Shown: one piece after another, positions 6,422-7,650 of the stretch
Numbering within the stretch: position 1 is the stretch's first letter
Layout of the letters: every line of letters starts with the position of its first letter
Assembly: GCA_020629815.1 (NCBI GenBank)
Contig: JAHDCN010000044.1
Location: 6,234 to 13,883, forward strand
Direction of reading: 5' to 3'
DNA: 7,650 nucleotides
Source of the DNA: Verrucomicrobiota bacterium
Lineage (GTDB): Bacteria; Verrucomicrobiota; Verrucomicrobiia; Verrucomicrobiales; DEV007
Position numbers and translations under genes: made by a program
Notes under the pieces: generated by a model
What the model saw: only the letters and a program-made list of their open reading frames with translations
Database searches by the model: none
Told to the model about the DNA's origin: nothing

Positions 6422-6433
6422 TCATTCGAATGA
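6422..6433. repeat. 12-base perfect palindrome across the sulfatase start codon
   Basis: TCATTCGAATGA is its own reverse complement and contains the sulfatase ATG (6430-6432). It lies in the 35-base spacer between two divergent genes, a natural operator position. A perfect 12-base palindrome is expected about twice by chance in a sequence this long, so only its location makes it notable. Confidence 0.35.
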
Positions 6434-7650
6434 AATTCTTTTCCACCCTTTTCGCGTCTCTTCTTTTCTGCATTTTCGCCAACGCAGATCAGCGACCAAA
6501 TGTCGTTTTTATCATGGTCGATGACCTGGGCTACGGAGATCTCTCTTCCTACGGCGCTCCTGATGTAAAGACTCCTCACATCGATGCCCTCATGGAGGCC
6601 GGCATGCGTTTCGATAATTTCTACGCCAATTGCCCGGTCTGCTCCCCTACTCGCGCCTCCTTTCTCACCGGACTCTATCCGGACAAAGCCGGAGTCCCCG
6701 GTGTAATTCGCACTCCTCTTCCAGATCGCGTGCCGAATTGGGGCAACCTGCGCAACGATGTCCTGATGCTGCCTCAGCATTTCAACAAAGCCGGATACGA
6801 AACGGCCATCATCGGCAAATGGCATCTTGGTTTGGAGAAGCCCGATCGTCCCAACGACATCGGCTTCCAGTATTTCAAAGGCTTCCTCGGCGACATGATG
6901 GATGATTACTACGACCACCTGCGCCACGGCGAGCACTACATGCGTGAAGATGAGAAACCGATTCACCCGAAGGGTCATGCCACTGATTTGTTTTCCGATT
7001 GGTCCGCCGACTACATCGGGCATCAAATGGTCAAAGGCAACGACGCCCCGTTCTTTCTCTTCCTCGCCTACAATGCACCCCACACTCCGATTCAACCGCC
7101 AGAGGACTGGTTCGAAAAAGTCAAAGCCCGGGAGAAAGGCATTGGTGAGAAACGCGCCAAGCTGGTCGCCCTGATCGAGCACATGGACCATGGCATCGGC
7201 AAAGTGGTTCAATCCCTGAAAGACACCGGAGCGTGGAACAATACCATCGTCGTTTTCACCAGCGACAACGGCGGCCAATCCAATGTCGGCGCACGCAACG
7301 AACCACTCCACGGCGGCAAACAGGAAATGTGGGAAGGCGGCATCCGGGTTTCCACCTGCGTGGTCTGGCCGGAGAAAATCAAACCGTCCCGCAACAAAGA
7401 TCACATCTCTCTGACCATGGACTTTTTCCCGACGCTTGCCGAGCTCGCCGGCGCGCCTGTCGAGGCCGACATCGATGGTCGCAGCTTTGCTCCGCTATTG
7501 CTGGGTAAGGAGTGGAAAGAAACAGAGCGAGACTTGTTTTGGGTTCGGCTGGAAGGAAACCAAAAATACGGAGGACTCCCCTATCATGCTGTTCGACGTG
7601 GCGACTGGAAGCTGTTACGCAATACGCCTTTTGAACCCTACCAAATGTTC
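6430..7650 (+). CDS. Exported type I (formylglycine-dependent) sulfatase, C-terminus cut by window edge
   Basis: The frame is open for 407 codons to the window edge, so the C-terminal part is missing. Residues 1-19 are a signal peptide with a clean FANA-DQ cleavage site. The catalytic domain follows: NVVFIMVDDLGYGD with metal ligands Asp31 and Asp32, CSPTRASFLTG with Cys71 as the residue converted to formylglycine (the CxPTR variant), GKWHLG with Lys130 and His132, NAPHTP with His218, SDNGG with Asp279 and Asn280, and LHGGK with Lys297. All core residues of an S1-family sulfatase are present, so it should hydrolyse sulfate esters. The S1 subfamily and the sugar cannot be told from this much sequence. 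Export implies an external substrate, and activity needs a formylglycine-generating or anaerobic maturase encoded elsewhere. An in-frame stop at 6406 excludes earlier starts; there is no Shine-Dalgarno. It is divergent from the SGNH hydrolase gene, with which it may share regulation. Confidence 0.93.
   Translation, partial: MKFFSTLFASLLFCIFANADQRPNVVFIMVDDLGYGDLSSYGAPDVKTPHIDALMEAGMRFDNFYANCPVCSPTRASFLTGLYPDKAGVPGVIRTPLPDRVPNWGNLRNDVLMLPQHFNKAGYETAIIGKWHLGLEKPDRPNDIGFQYFKGFLGDMMDDYYDHLRHGEHYMREDEKPIHPKGHATDLFSDWSADYIGHQMVKGNDAPFFLFLAYNAPHTPIQPPEDWFEKVKAREKGIGEKRAKLVALIEHMDHGIGKVVQSLKDTGAWNNTIVVFTSDNGGQSNVGARNEPLHGGKQEMWEGGIRVSTCVVWPEKIKPSRNKDHISLTMDFFPTLAELAGAPVEADIDGRSFAPLLLGKEWKETERDLFWVRLEGNQKYGGLPYHAVRRGDWKLLRNTPFEPYQMF

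Noticed and set aside
6409..7404. 331-codon open frame on the minus strand
   Set aside because: It lies entirely antisense to the sulfatase, whose catalytic motifs are all intact, and its translation has no recognisable domain. It reflects codon composition of the true gene.

Overview
The window looks like a chromosomal segment from a free-living, glycan-degrading bacterium of the Planctomycetota-Verrucomicrobiota-Chlamydiota (PVC) group. My best guess is a marine Verrucomicrobiota lineage of the Opitutae or Puniceicoccales type. The grounds are indirect: an exported sulfatase beside an exported SGNH hydrolase, an NlpC/P60 protein of a style I associate with that group, an exported single helix-hairpin-helix protein, and sparse Shine-Dalgarno motifs. 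Base composition is near balanced in the genes and clearly AT-rich between them. Coding density is high and no stretch over about 160 bases is empty. I see no RNA gene, insertion sequence, CRISPR array, phage gene or origin.

Left part (1-2274): all genes are on the minus strand and concern the cell envelope or have unknown function. From the right they are a 212-residue protein of unknown function with a hydrophobic hairpin (1636-2274), an NlpC/P60 cysteine peptidase-like exported protein 20 bases downstream (809-1615), a small glycine-zipper lipoprotein (456-734) followed by a good intrinsic terminator (400-430), and the 5' part of a small exported helix-hairpin-helix protein that runs off the left edge (1-296). 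A tandem 16-base direct repeat (350-381) lies upstream of this last gene.

Middle part (2275-5198): a short AT-rich divergent spacer holds candidate promoters for both directions that share one -10 region. Rightward from it runs a tight two-gene operon. The first gene is a fumarylacetoacetase-fold 2-keto-3-deoxy-pentonate dehydratase resembling archaeal KdaD. The second is a dehydratase of the YjhG/YagF D-xylonate branch of the IlvD/Edd family. Together they fit two successive dehydrations, D-xylonate (or another D-pentonate) to 2-keto-3-deoxy-D-pentonate to 2-oxoglutarate semialdehyde, which is the core of the oxidative Weimberg pentose pathway. The sugar dehydrogenase, lactonase and semialdehyde dehydrogenase are not in the window.

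Right part (5204-7650): an exported SGNH/GDSL-type hydrolase on the minus strand converges on the dehydratase with only 5 bases between stop codons. It is divergent, over 35 bases, from an exported type I sulfatase that runs off the right edge. The simplest joint reading is that the sulfatase and the hydrolase (probable carbohydrate esterase) trim sulfate and acyl groups from an external polysaccharide, while the cytoplasmic pair catabolises a pentose released from it. That link is inference from neighbourhood.

I do not see a clearly novel system. The most useful leads are the YjhG-like/KdaD-like pairing, the shared-core divergent promoter, the missing third active-site residue of the NlpC/P60 protein, and the small repeats in the left spacers.
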